64,000 bases of DNA, taken from Stentor coeruleus (taxonomy: Eukaryota; Ciliophora; Heterotrichea; Heterotrichida; Stentoridae). Below the pieces are notes generated by a model that saw only the letters and a program-made list of their open reading frames with translations, was not told the origin of the DNA and did no database searches. Positions within the stretch are counted from its first letter, which is position 1. Each line of letters opens with the position of its first letter. The position numbers and the translations under genes were made by a program. This document shows positions 1-10,035 of the stretch, one piece after another. Location: positions 1 to 64,000 of the forward strand of contig MPUH01000175.1 of the NCBI GenBank assembly GCA_001970955.1. The letters run 5' to 3'.

Positions 1-64
1 TAATAATCACTCCACAGCTTGGGCATGAGTTTAGACTACCCATGAGCTCTTTTGAATTAGCCAT
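1..64 (-). CDS. N-terminal fragment of an unknown protein, cut by window edge
   Basis: An ATG on the minus strand (codon 62-64) opens a frame that stays open for 21 codons to the window edge. The visible protein begins MANSKELMGSLNSCPSCG, so a CxxC knuckle typical of zinc ribbons lies near residues 14-17. The ATG is preceded by a TATAAT-type AT block, as at most other starts in this window. The fragment is short and no family can be assigned. It could be chance, but codon content and start context look like a real gene transcribed divergently from the microprotein gene at 657. Confidence 0.4.
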   Translation of the reverse strand, partial: MANSKELMGSLNSCPSCGVII

Positions 65-656
65 GTTTTTTATTATAAAAAAAGAGGGAGGAGATTAATC
101 TAATTCAAATTGATGAAAAGATAGATCTTTAATGCAAGATCTCATAATTTGAGCGATAATTTTACTTAGATTGATCTGCAAATATTAATCATTTTTTAAA
201 AACCCTTACAAAATAAAAAATAATTCCGACTTTTTATTATATAAAAATCATATACACCCTAAATAAATTATATATTTTACATTTTTATTGTATTACTTGC
301 AATAAAACTACTCTTATAAATTCAATTATAACTCAACCCACATCAAATTGTAATTTTACCTTTAATTTTATTCTAATAATCATGATGCATGAAAAAAATG
401 TTTATTTAAAAATCCAGTTTCAGCATATGTTAGAAAATAAATTCATTATAAAAGCTTTGATAATATTTAAATAGTCTATGATTTACGAATTTCTAAAAGT
501 ATTAAATTGCATTTTTCAATCAATAAAGTACATAAAATTTTTTTTAGACATAATTTTAAAAATTTTCGTTAGGATTCCCCAGCAAATAAAATGACCCACA
601 TAAAATTGAATATTTTCTTATCGAAAATAGTATGGCTGTTTCAATAGAATAATAAT
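65..656. other. Divergent intergenic region
   Basis: AT-rich spacer between the minus-strand fragment and the plus-strand microprotein gene. It should hold both promoters. No RNA gene, repeat or further reading frame is visible. Confidence 0.5.
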
Positions 657-848
657 ATGGGCTGCATTATAAGACCAACAAGCGCGAAAACAAATTCAGA
701 AGCGAATATGACTCTACCTAAACAAAAAAAATCGTATCCTGTCTTAAGACTGTCAACTATACCTGAAAGTTTTACTGTTTTATCTAACAGATTAATCACT
801 ATAAACGAAGAAAAATCATTTCTAGAATCTTCTTTAGAAGAAAACTAA
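657..848 (+). CDS. MGC microprotein A, putative dually acylated
   Basis: This 63-residue protein starts MGCII, a classic N-myristoylation (Gly2) plus palmitoylation (Cys3) signal, so membrane attachment is likely. It shares a pattern with two minus-strand neighbours at 2440 and 3928: MGC-[IT]-[IL] at the start, YP-[IV]-L-[KR]-[ILV]-S in the middle (here YPVLRLS), and K/R-S-x-LE-x-S near the end (here KSFLESS). Such conservation across diverged copies argues that all three are real genes despite their size. The start lies in AATAATATG context. I know of no named family with this pattern, and the function is unknown. Confidence 0.65.
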   Translation: MGCIIRPTSAKTNSEANMTLPKQKKSYPVLRLSTIPESFTVLSNRLITINEEKSFLESSLEEN

Positions 849-2439
849 GATCTGACTGTAAAAATCTCATAGATATAATAAAATACGTACAATAGTTAAA
901 AAAACAAAGACTTTATAACTTAATGATATATATTTTAGTTAAAAGACTTTTATATATACCAAGATAACTCTAGAAGCAAGTTCATTATAATATATCTAAT
1001 ATGGTATATAAAAAAGTTCATTATAAGAAGCGGTTCTTTAGTACTAAACTTTTTGATTTTTCATTACGACAAGATATCAGAATATAAATAAAACAATTTT
1101 TAAGCAAAGTTTTTATTTTTTTAACATAAACTCATATGATAGTTTTGGAATATTATATAAAATCATCTTCCTTAGTTTATATTTTTTTTTTTTTTCAATT
1201 TCTTAAACTTAAACTTCCTCTATGATGTATTTTATAAATATCAAGGTTTTTTAATATTAGATTATTGTATTCAGTAACTAACTATAAAAATAAAACTTGA
1301 ATTACTCAAAATTAGAGCCGATTTCTATTAAGTTTTGATTTTCCAAAGAGTAAAAAAAGTTTTAAAATCATACAAGCCATTTGGTATAAAGTATAAGAAA
1401 AATCTATAATTTATTACTTTTTATGATTAGAAAGTAAGGCTTATAGTCAGTGACCTTTAAATATAATAGTAAAGATATTAGATTCTTATTGGATATATGA
1501 TTTTAGCTAGTTATAATAAGAGAATATTAGCTAGTACATATAATATTATAATCTTTATATTCTTGAGTCAAAAGAACTTATGATACAGAAAATAAACTAG
1601 TAATAAAGTATTTCAGATCTTATAAAATGAAATAAGTACTAGTATAAATATTCTTTTATGTATATAATCAAAATTTATATTCTAAAATGTTAGACATTAT
1701 TTTTATGAAAAATGTCCATAGGCCTACTACTTTAATGTAGGATTTATAAAAACTGTTCTTAACTTTGAATCTTCTTGTTCTACATTAAAAGCGCTTTGGT
1801 ATGTTATTAATAGTTGCCTAATACTTTTTGTATTCTGGTATACTTCTCTACTTATTCGAAAATTTAAAATTCTATCTCATAGGCCCTCTCACAATTATTA
1901 CACTTTAAATCATTCGAATAGTAATGGTATCACTACTATAAAATAACTCTCCAAACAGCCAAAGGGCTTTTTAAATTATTACAAAAATTATCATTACGAA
2001 AAACATCCTACTAGACTTACCACAAGCATACTTAATCATATTGTTTTAAAGATAAACTCAGCTTTAGGAGTTGAAATTTATTCTCTTCTGATGATTTTCC
2101 TTTATGATTAAATTAATATTATAAATTTATCTAAAGTTATCCTATATTTTATAATAACTCTCCCCAATGGAAATATTAATGGCATAATAAAAATTAGTGT
2201 TTTCATGAATCACTCTAAAAGCTGATTTTTCTTGGGTGTTTTCATTGTATTTCATATAGTTTTCGTAAAATTTTGGAAATCCTCGACGTTTTAGTTTGGT
2301 TGGATGGCATTCTGATTATTTTTTTCGAAATTCATCACACAAATTTTGACAATTTTCCAATCGAATTTTTAAGAATACTAGATTATTTAATGTAGTTATT
2401 TTATATATTTTAAGCTACTAAAGGTAGTTAATAGTAATT
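849..2439. other. Intergenic, with a possible gene remnant near 2166-2400
   Basis: Mostly AT-rich non-coding sequence. On the minus strand about 56 codons are open from roughly 2330 down to 2166 (it includes SECHPTKLKRRGFPKFYENY). A TAA separates it from another protein-like stretch containing CQNLCDEFRKK upstream. No start codon was found. This may be a decayed small Cys-containing gene or chance. Confidence 0.3.
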
Positions 2440-2628
2440 TTAATCGTCTGTTGACATTTCGAGGTTGGATTTAACTTCAAGTATTGTGTTGAGCCTTTTT
2501 ATATTAAAATTAGCGAAGTAGTTAGGCGATGATATCTTAAGAATTGGATATTTTTTTGTTGAAATATCTGTTCTTAGTTGTTGAAATGAATCAGGCTTTA
2601 GTTGTCTTCTAACGATGGTACATCCCAT
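2440..2628 (-). CDS. MGC microprotein B, putative dually acylated
   Basis: The protein has 62 residues and starts MGCTIVRR. A longer reading from 2649 is possible but would bury the MGC signal. The paralogues at 657 and 3928 both begin exactly at MGC, so 2628 is the preferred start. It carries YPILKIS at about residues 26-32 and EVKSNLEMS near the C-terminus, matching the family pattern. Gly2/Cys3 predict myristoylation plus palmitoylation and attachment to the inner membrane face. Partner and role are unknown. Confidence 0.65.
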   Translation of the reverse strand: MGCTIVRRQLKPDSFQQLRTDISTKKYPILKISSPNYFANFNIKRLNTILEVKSNLEMSTDD

Positions 2629-3927
2629 TTCTGTGTTTATTATAGCCATGTTATTAGTAATTTGATATTAATATAAGATATAAGCTTATTTTAAGTTGTG
2701 ATAAAATAAAGTGTGGCTTCAAGATCGAGTTTTCAGTTTAAAAAGAAGGTTTTTACGCAACACATCAAGATACCTAAAAGCTGAAAACTCAAATAAAATT
2801 ATTATAAACATAATATCTTGCATGTATTTATTTCCTAAAAATATATATAAATACTAATTTGTGATCATTTTAAATTTTTCTGTGCTTATTTCAAAAGTTC
2901 ATCTAAAAATAAAAAATATTTTTATCTCAAAAACATCAACAATAATCACATCTCTAATTAAATCTGTTTTTTTCATATTTTCTTCATTGCAATTTAATCA
3001 ATCTAAAGTTTATATCATAAATATTTTAAAATCAAAATTGCTTATATAAATGAGACTTTTTCATCAACACACAATTCTTTAAAAATATTATCTTTTAAGA
3101 TATAATACTTGAAAATTTACCATATTATCAAACTAAAATATGTTAATTATTTCAATGGTAAGAATAATAAATACAATTCATATAGATTTTTGTATTAAAA
3201 ATATTTTAGTACGATGAAATAATCTATATATAATTTTTTCTCTCACTAATTCATAGATCTTAGCACCAGCAATAGTTAGACTTTTTTAGTCATTATGAAA
3301 TTATAAACTTTTTATCTCGTTTCGCTGATTATCACTTTGAAAAATATTTTTATAGTAAACGATAAAACTTTATAATTATCAAAATATAAATCTTCTGTTT
3401 TTATACTAGAAAAGTATAACAAATATACAAAAATAATAAAATATTACTAGTATGTATAAGATAAATATTTTGTTGCTTAAAGAAAGATGAGTTTATTCAT
3501 TTAGATCCCTTTACTAAATATTATTACTGCTATTTTTTTTTCAAAGTACTTATTTATCAACTTGTGATTACAATAATTCCTAATACCAAACCTGAATCAT
3601 CTTAATCAAGACACACTCTATTTTCATCATCATCAGCGTTACTTTCTTTGTATTATCATAAAAAGTCAAAACTATAATACAATTTTCCTTTAAATCATAC
3701 TTTTACCAAAAAGCTTATTTATTACATCAAAAACATACAGTAAAAAAGCCTAAAACAAAAAAAAACATTTCTAAGAATAAAATATAGTAATTATCATATA
3801 TATAATAAATCAATATATTCATTATATACAAATAAAAGCTTTAAGTATAAAGATTTACCATAATAATATAATAATAAATATGTAGTTACATTATTTTCGA
3901 TTACAAGTTTTAGATAAAAAATGCAAA
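2629..3927. other. Intergenic region with a 10-bp inverted repeat
   Basis: AT-rich spacer between two MGC genes. It holds a perfect inverted repeat (2727-2736 and 2781-2790) upstream of microprotein B. The small open frame around 2861-3049 is low-complexity Ile/Lys/Ser/Phe and is not supported. Nothing else seen. Confidence 0.45.
2727..2790. repeat. Perfect 10-bp inverted repeat, 44-bp spacer
   Basis: GAGTTTTCAG at 2727-2736 is matched by CTGAAAACTC at 2781-2790. It lies about 100 bp upstream of the start of microprotein B, so it could be a regulatory site or a cruciform-forming sequence. A chance occurrence cannot be excluded in AT-rich DNA. Confidence 0.4.
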
Positions 3928-4131
3928 TTATTTATAGTTGAACCCATCTGATGAGTTTTCCAAGAAAGATCTAACCTCTAATATTGTATGTAATTTCATT
4001 CTGTTTGCAATATGATATGCTGATTTTTTGTTTGAAACTTTCAGAATAGGGTATCTATCTCTTGTTATATCAGTAGGGTTATTCCCTTTTACCTCTTTGT
4101 CAAAATTTTTGCGTAATAATATACATCCCAT
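3928..4131 (-). CDS. MGC microprotein C, putative dually acylated
   Basis: The protein has 67 residues and starts MGCILLRK. The codon upstream is TTG, so the first ATG gives Gly2/Cys3 directly and the acylation signal is unambiguous. It shares YPILKVS, TILEVRSFLENSS and the MGC start with microproteins A and B; the TILEV[KR]S-x-LE-x-S tail is closest to B. Tandem clustering of three diverged copies within 3.5 kb points to old local duplication. Function unknown; membrane attachment is inferred from the N-terminus only. Confidence 0.7.
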   Translation of the reverse strand: MGCILLRKNFDKEVKGNNPTDITRDRYPILKVSNKKSAYHIANRMKLHTILEVRSFLENSSDGFNYK

Positions 4132-5012
4132 CAATATAATTATATCAGATTATTTATTTCATGCATAGAAAGGTAAAAAATATATGTTTTTTGCCAATTT
4201 TATTTTATTTGCATACAGATTAGGATAAGCTATTCAAAGTATTATTGGATTATTTATAGATTAGGTAGTTTATAAGCAAAAAAAGAATTGTATTTTTAGT
4301 TTATTAGGTGAGAAGCTGTATTTATGTAGCAAATGGAAATTATAAATATTTTAAAAAGAAAATTTTGATAATCATGATTGAATATGAATAATTAGTAAAA
4401 TATTCAATAGGACTATGCTAAATATTAAGATTTAGATTGATTTATACAATTGGATGAGTTATCGGTCTTATAAAATAACTAAAATAATGTAGGATTGTAT
4501 ATTTTAGTTATGTGATAGCTAAAAATGATTGAGTTAAATATGTAAGATATGAAACTATAGTCAAGTTTTATTATAAAGCAAAAAGATCATACCATCACTT
4601 GAAATCGGATTGAAAATTCAGTGTATTTACACTAAAAATTTATTTAATAAAAGTATGTTAAAAAAATAATCTTAAGTATTTATGATGCCTTAAATATTAT
4701 ATTTACAATTTGATATCTTCAATCCTTTGAGTTATTTTCCCAAAATAAATCTAAAAAAGAAAATCTTGAGGATTTTACCTTAAACAATCTATAGCGTAGT
4801 AAGCCACTATAAAAATAACAATTTTTACAAGGATATATTATCAACCATAAACTAACTTCTTCCTCTCTATCCTCAGCCACAACCCAATAAAAATCATAAT
4901 CCTTATATTCTCATACAATTTCTTCTATTTCTCGATTTCACTCTCTACCATTAATAATCTTTTAATCACACATCTACCATTCCAACACTCAAAAAAAAAC
5001 TATAAAAAATCA
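4132..5012. other. Intergenic region
   Basis: AT-rich spacer. The last 170 bases are C/T/A with almost no G, the composition seen in front of most plus-strand genes here, so it resembles the promoter flank of the following (now broken) kinase gene. No other element seen. Confidence 0.45.
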
Positions 5013-5773
5013 ATGGAAGAAGCTAAAGTTGATAAAGTTCGAACAAACGAAGAATACTCTGATTGTCAAGCAGGTGGTCATGCAGGGATTATGTTATTTG
5101 AAGGTGACCGTCTGTTAAAAAAATCCAAGCAAAACGAAATTTTTTTTTTCAATGAATAGCAGCTCAAGATACTCCTCTCTATAGAGGTTTCCGTGTTTTA
5201 GCCCCACAATTTTATGGTGTAGAAGAACGTAATGGTAATCATTACATTGTCCTTGAAAACCTTCTTACAAATTATGAACATCCTAATATCATGGATTGTA
5301 AACTTGGTCGTATAACATGGACCCCACATCATACTGAAAAAACAATTCGTGATCAAAAAGCTAAAAATAAACTTACAACAACAGGAACTCTTGGGTTTAG
5401 AATATCTGGACTTGTTGTAAAAAACAATCAAGGGGAAAAAATTGAACAATTAGTTAAAAATGAAGCTTTTATGAGTATTACTGATGAAAATATACATGAT
5501 TATTTTAAGAAAATTGTTATGGATCAAGGAATAATTCAGGTTAGAGTTGTTGAAAATTTTATACAAGAGACAGAGAAGATTAAGGCTTAGTTTGAAAGGA
5601 ATACTGATAAACATTTTAAAGCGAGTAGTGTGCTTTTTGTTAATGGGAAAAATGGAAGATCACAAGTTAGGTATATAGATTTTGCCCATGCTCAAGATGC
5701 TCAAGGACAAGTGGATGGAAATGTTTTGGAAGGGTTAGAGAATGTTATTAAGATATGGAGAAAGCTCCTTTAG
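5013..5773 (+). pseudogene. Inositol polyphosphate kinase (IPMK/IP6K family), apparently broken
   Basis: Translated pieces carry the whole inositol polyphosphate kinase signature in order: AGGHAGIM near the N-terminus, NIMDCKLGR (the PxxxDxKxG inositol-binding motif) at about 5280-5310, TLGFRISGL, and C-terminal RYIDFAHA with DGNVLEGLENVI. Working enzymes phosphorylate soluble inositol phosphates. The frame is disrupted. The first piece (5013-5159) ends in TAG and homology continues in another frame from about 5159. Inserting a T in the neighbouring T10 run would bring a TGA into frame, so a simple homopolymer error does not explain it. A second in-frame TAG at 5588-5590 sits mid-protein. No 15-nt intron fits either site. 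It is either a recent pseudogene or holds several sequence errors; the protein is otherwise well preserved. Confidence 0.75.
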
Positions 5774-6141
5774 GTTAGTAGAATATATAAAGTTAGATTT
5801 TGGAGTTTATTTTAGAAGTTTGAGTTGTTGAAAAATTGGCCTTTTTTTGAGATAGGTTATAATAAGTTTTTTTTTTTGCGTAGAATATTTATATTTTTAT
5901 ATTTAGACTGCAAATATATTATCTAAAATCATCATAATTATACCTATACTCACATCTTTAATATTTTAATATAAAACCTATTTTAACTCCCACTAAAACT
6001 TCCTCTGATAATCTTTTGATTTCTCAATCTCTTTACCTACATCCAATTTCAAACCAAAATATGATCAACCCTTTATTAATCAAATTTCCAGCATCCTCTT
6101 ACTAATTTCATAATATTTACCTAACTATACCTAGTATATAA
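5774..6141. other. Intergenic region
   Basis: A C-poor 3' flank changes near 5930 to a C-rich, G-poor 5' flank of the helicase gene. No other element seen. Confidence 0.45.
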
Positions 6142-7431
6142 ATGCGGCTAGCCAAAGCATCTCTGAAATACAAGACCTTTGATGAACTTGGCCTGCTCCC
6201 TGGCTTATTAAAAGTCTTAAAATCTAAAGATATAACCCAGCCCACAGCAATCCAATCCATGTCAATCCCACACCTTCTAAAAAATGACTCACATAGCCTA
6301 ATAGCCGCACAAACAGGTACAGGAAAAACACTATCATATGTTTTACCTTTATTTCATTTACTAAAAGCCCAAGAGCTTGAATCTCAGAAAATCCTAACAG
6401 AAAAAAATTCCCCACGAGCTGTAATAATAGTCCCAAACAGAGAACTTTCTAAACAATGCGAAAAAGTTGTATGCCTTTTTAAACATGAAATCCGACTAAA
6501 AACCTTCTCTTTACATAGTGGGCAAAAATGGAAAACTGAATGCACAGAACTTGAACAAGGGGTTGATATACTTATCGGAACTCCAGACAAAATCGATAAA
6601 CACAGAAAACAAAAAACCTTAAATTTTTCAAACGTCACAAATATGATCATTGATGAAAGCGACACTTTAATCGATGCTGGATTTGCAAACCATCTAGACT
6701 TATATTTCCAAGAACTACAAAATAAAGCCAAACTCGCATTTGTATCAGCAACATTTTCACATCCTTTAGAAAAATTTATCACTGAAAGATTTGCTTATTC
6801 AGAAAACCAGAGAAAGCCTTTTATTCATAAAATTATTGAAGAAAAAACCCATTTAAATTTAACACATTTAAAACATGAGTTTGTACAATTACAAGAATAT
6901 GATAAAAATCCGATTTTTGAAAAAATGTTATTTGATGTTAATTCGATGATGGGTAATGGTGGTTGTATAATTTTTTGTAATTCAATTCAAAGTGCTAGAG
7001 CTGTTGAGTATTTAGTTAATGAAAAAGGAATGAAAGCAGTAAGTTTACATGGGGATATACCACCTAAAAGACGTTCAGATAATATTAAAGCTTTTAATGA
7101 TAGAGAAGCTAGATTTTTAGTATGTACGGATCTTGGGTCAAGAGGTTTAGATTTCCCTTTTGTAAATTATGTACTACAGTTTGATTTCCCTAAGACACAA
7201 AGTGACTATATTCATCGAGCAGGACGTGCAGGAAGAGCAGGTCGCCCAGGTAGTGTTATTACTTTTTATAGGAAATCAGATATCCCAGTCGTCCAGGAGT
7301 TCAAAAAAAGTTATGAAAAAAGTCAGCCTTTACGTATGTCATTCTCAGCTTATTCTTTAAAAAATAAGCATTTCCTTATCAAATCCACTCCAAAAGTTCA
7401 AAATAATTTACCTCATAAAGATAATGACTAA
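6142..7431 (+). CDS. DEAD-box ATP-dependent RNA helicase (DESD variant)
   Basis: The 429-residue protein has a complete superfamily 2 core. In order: Q motif (TQPTAIQ, residues ~34-40), motif I AQTGTGKT (~56-63), PNREL, TPDK, motif II written DESD (~170-173) instead of DEAD, motif III SAT (~202-204), IIFCNS, TDLGSRGLD, and motif VI HRAGRAGRAG (~358-367). DEAD-box proteins use ATP to unwind or remodel RNA. The HRAGRxGR motif and short flanks recall the mitochondrial DDX28/MRH4-type ribosome assembly helicases, so an organellar role is possible, though there is no clear targeting peptide beyond a basic start. The start at 6142 follows TATATAA. Family assignment is firm; subfamily is inference. 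Confidence 0.93.
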   Translation: MRLAKASLKYKTFDELGLLPGLLKVLKSKDITQPTAIQSMSIPHLLKNDSHSLIAAQTGTGKTLSYVLPLFHLLKAQELESQKILTEKNSPRAVIIVPNRELSKQCEKVVCLFKHEIRLKTFSLHSGQKWKTECTELEQGVDILIGTPDKIDKHRKQKTLNFSNVTNMIIDESDTLIDAGFANHLDLYFQELQNKAKLAFVSATFSHPLEKFITERFAYSENQRKPFIHKIIEEKTHLNLTHLKHEFVQLQEYDKNPIFEKMLFDVNSMMGNGGCIIFCNSIQSARAVEYLVNEKGMKAVSLHGDIPPKRRSDNIKAFNDREARFLVCTDLGSRGLDFPFVNYVLQFDFPKTQSDYIHRAGRAGRAGRPGSVITFYRKSDIPVVQEFKKSYEKSQPLRMSFSAYSLKNKHFLIKSTPKVQNNLPHKDND

Positions 7432-7461
7432 TCTTAGTTTATAAATTATATTAAAATAATC

Positions 7462-7809
7462 ATGATGCCTAATAAGCTAAAACCATATCAAGTGCTCTTA
7501 CCTTTACCTTCAGTTAAAAAAAAGCCTGCGCTACTTAAAGGGTCTTATATCAGTCATAAATTCCTAGATAACATTGAAAAACGTACAACTTATTACTCGT
7601 CTCTTTGTTCAAAGTATTGCCTTAGTCCACAAAAGCCAAGTATAAATCTTAAAAATCTACAACCAACTCTACCCAAGTTAAAAGTTAATAATACAAGATA
7701 TGGACGAAAAAAAAGATTTAAAACTCATATGAGAGCTCATAGTGATCTTCAAATACTTGTTAAAAATAATTTGATTGAACTAGATGAGGTCATTTTGAAT
7801 AACAGGTAA
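7462..7809 (+). CDS. Small basic protein of unknown function
   Basis: This 115-residue, Lys/Leu/Pro-rich protein follows the helicase by 30 bp on the same strand. A basic stretch (RYGRKKRFKTHMRAH) lies near residue 80-94. I see no transmembrane segment, coiled coil or known motif. Start context (AAAATAATCATGATG) resembles neighbouring genes, which supports a real gene. Function unknown. The tight spacing suggests a very short intergenic control region or co-transcription with the helicase. Confidence 0.55.
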   Translation: MMPNKLKPYQVLLPLPSVKKKPALLKGSYISHKFLDNIEKRTTYYSSLCSKYCLSPQKPSINLKNLQPTLPKLKVNNTRYGRKKRFKTHMRAHSDLQILVKNNLIELDEVILNNR

Positions 7810-8656
7810 ATTAATATTTTGTTTATTAGATAAGGATTTTTAGATAGGATAATATTAACGGTAGAGTTGAGTTTATGATTAGATTATGATGTGGATGTAA
7901 AAGATAAGAGTTTGATTTTTTTAGAAAAAGTTGAGGTTTGATAGAGGGATTTGATAAGATGATTTGAATTTAAGTTTGATATGTGAAAGGATTAAAAAAA
8001 TAAAATTATAATGAATTGTGGATTTTAATATAGGATATGATAAATAAATATAATAGACATAATTAGCATAGGATTTAGTATATAATGTTTTTAGCTGTTA
8101 TGGTACTCTGATAGATATAATTTTTAAGGCAAATAATCAGTTAATTTCTTTGTATATCCAGATAATTTTTACATATTTGACAACAAATAAAATAAAGTTT
8201 ATAATTACACAAACCAAAAAAATTTTAATATTCAATAATTCTAATATACCTTCAATATCTGCGATTTGTTTAGATATCAATGCAAAGTTATAAATTTTTA
8301 TCTTTATTATAATATCATAAAAATCCTATCATCTTCAATTAATAAAACTATAATCCTCATATCTATAATAATTAGATCATTAATCATAACTATAAATTGA
8401 ATAAAATATACATCTAAAATCCTCATAATTTACATATAACAATACTTATAACTTACTAAAGTTGGAAAAAATGAAAATGTCTGCAAGATAATTTCAATTA
8501 TCATCTGCAAATAAGTTTATTATACACGATGATTCTAATTTAAAATAACTAAAAACTTATATTTAACTCAAAGCTATACATATAGTCTAAAACAACGTTG
8601 AAAAAATCAGTTAAAATATTTCCTTGATTAGAAGGAACTCGGTGTATCTATAAATT
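7810..8656. other. Convergent intergenic region
   Basis: 3' flanks of the small basic gene and of the minus-strand gene. The left part is G/T/A-rich and C-poor, as after other plus-strand genes. No repeat or RNA gene seen. Confidence 0.45.
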
Positions 8657-9073
8657 TTATATAAATTTCTGAATGAGATATCTTGTTATGCTGTAAGGCA
8701 ATTTCTTGTTGAGTTTTTTAAGCCTCAATAGCCAAAGTACGATTTTTTTTCGATGCCAGGAATATGATACCCTAATCTCTCGATGCAAAAAATCATGTAC
8801 AGGAATAATGTTCCTATTAGATTTACAAAGCATACTGATTATATCCAAAGGACTTTTTTTACTTCCGCTATATAGAACTTACTATGAATATGCATTCATA
8901 AATATTTCAGGACCCTCTGTGACTAAGATTATCTTTAATGCTTCAGTATTTGAAAAAGCAATGCTGAAGTCTATGAAAAGATGTTGTTTACCTTCAGATT
9001 TCCAAAACTCATAACTTTTTTTTATTACTTCTTGGTTTTTTTCGTTTTTAAGTAACTCTGTTAGGCTGTTCAT
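8657..9073 (-). CDS. Small intron-containing protein, weakly ankyrin-like
   Basis: Two exons (9073-8883 and 8867-8657) join across a 15-nt intron to give 133 residues. The protein starts MNSLTELLKNEKN and includes LLKNEKNQEVIKKSYEFW and DIISMLCKSNRNIIPVHDFL. The leucine-rich helices and the end RLKKLNKKLPYSITRYLIQ resemble the tail of ankyrin-type proteins, but no full ankyrin repeat is present. Splicing is inferred from a GT...AG that removes the only stop and keeps frame. An open frame on the opposite strand (8706-9014) overlaps it but lacks this intron logic. Function unknown. Confidence 0.6.
8868..8882 (-). other. 15-nt intron
   Basis: GTAAGTTCTATATAG on the minus strand. Removal joins ...NAYS to YGSKKSPLD in frame. 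It fits the GT-N6-TAT-N2-AG pattern shared by all five introns found here. Confidence 0.75.
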
Positions 9074-10035
9074 TTTTAAATATACTAACAGTCTATTTCT
9101 ATCAGATTTTATTTGTTAAAAATTGGCTTTAATATTACGCACTTTTGTCTTGAAAGGTATTTAGTATTTTCATATCACTATACTTATATACAATTTGAGC
9201 TTTAAAGCCCCTAAATATACTAATATTCTTTAACTATAGGGGGGGTGGGTTTAGTTTTTATCATAAAAATTCAATAAGTGTAAAAGACTATGTAGAATTT
9301 ATAAGAATAGATTTATTAATGTGTATTTAACTATTCGTAAAGTGTCAGGCTTTTTTTTGTTTGTATACAGTTTTTGTTAAATTTTGAAAAATTTGTCGAT
9401 ATAACTTTGAAACTTACCCCAGATTAGAAATAAGAAGGCGACTTAATGAAATTAAGATTGCTTTGTGAAAATATACATTAAATGCAGGATTTTGATGTAA
9501 TATAAACAATAAATGCTGAAAAAATCAAAAAAATTATAACTCAGAGTTAAAATCAGAAAAAAAGTATTTAAATTTGATTTCTAATCAGGAAAATTTTAAA
9601 TAATAATCTTTACTAAGGTTTATATTGTTAAGGTTGAATTATGATTGTATTTGACTGAAACTTTGCGATTGCAGTTATATTTTTTGCATAAAAAGTTATC
9701 AAGATTACTATTTACGAAAATATTTTCTATAAGACCCAATTCACACTTATATTGCTTAGATTTCGTTTATTAATATTTCAATTTCCTGCATGAATTGTTG
9801 ATAAAAATACTTTAAACCTTCAGATTACCCTTATAAAAATAAATTTACTTCAACCTCTTAATCGATTATTTTTCAAAAAGAAATTAAAATCTTATCACAT
9901 TATAACACTTATTATACTTATTTTGTATAATAATCAATACTTCTTGTATAAATCCCAATTTTTACTTTATAATAAGAAATTTAATATATACTTAAAATCT
10001 AAGACAATTTATCTAAAATTATCAATAGTAATTAT
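9074..10035. other. Divergent intergenic region
   Basis: Promoter-side spacer for both neighbours. It contains a run of seven G followed by TGGG at 9239-9249, unusual in this AT-rich DNA. The last 200 bp are C-bearing and G-poor, as before other plus-strand genes. No gene seen. Confidence 0.45.

Noticed and set aside
2861-3049. Plus-strand 62-codon frame
   Set aside because: Ile/Lys/Phe/Ser low complexity expected from AT-rich spacer, with no motif.
5013-5773. Idea that Gln-coding TAG alone explains the inositol kinase frame
   Set aside because: The first break also changes frame, so stop readthrough cannot restore the protein.
8706-9014. Plus-strand frame of 102 codons
   Set aside because: Overlaps the minus-strand two-exon gene, whose 15-nt intron and start context give better support.
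9239-9249. G-run (seven G, T, three G) considered as internal telomere repeat or quadruplex
   Set aside because: No tandem telomere-like unit follows and there are too few G tracts for a convincing quadruplex.
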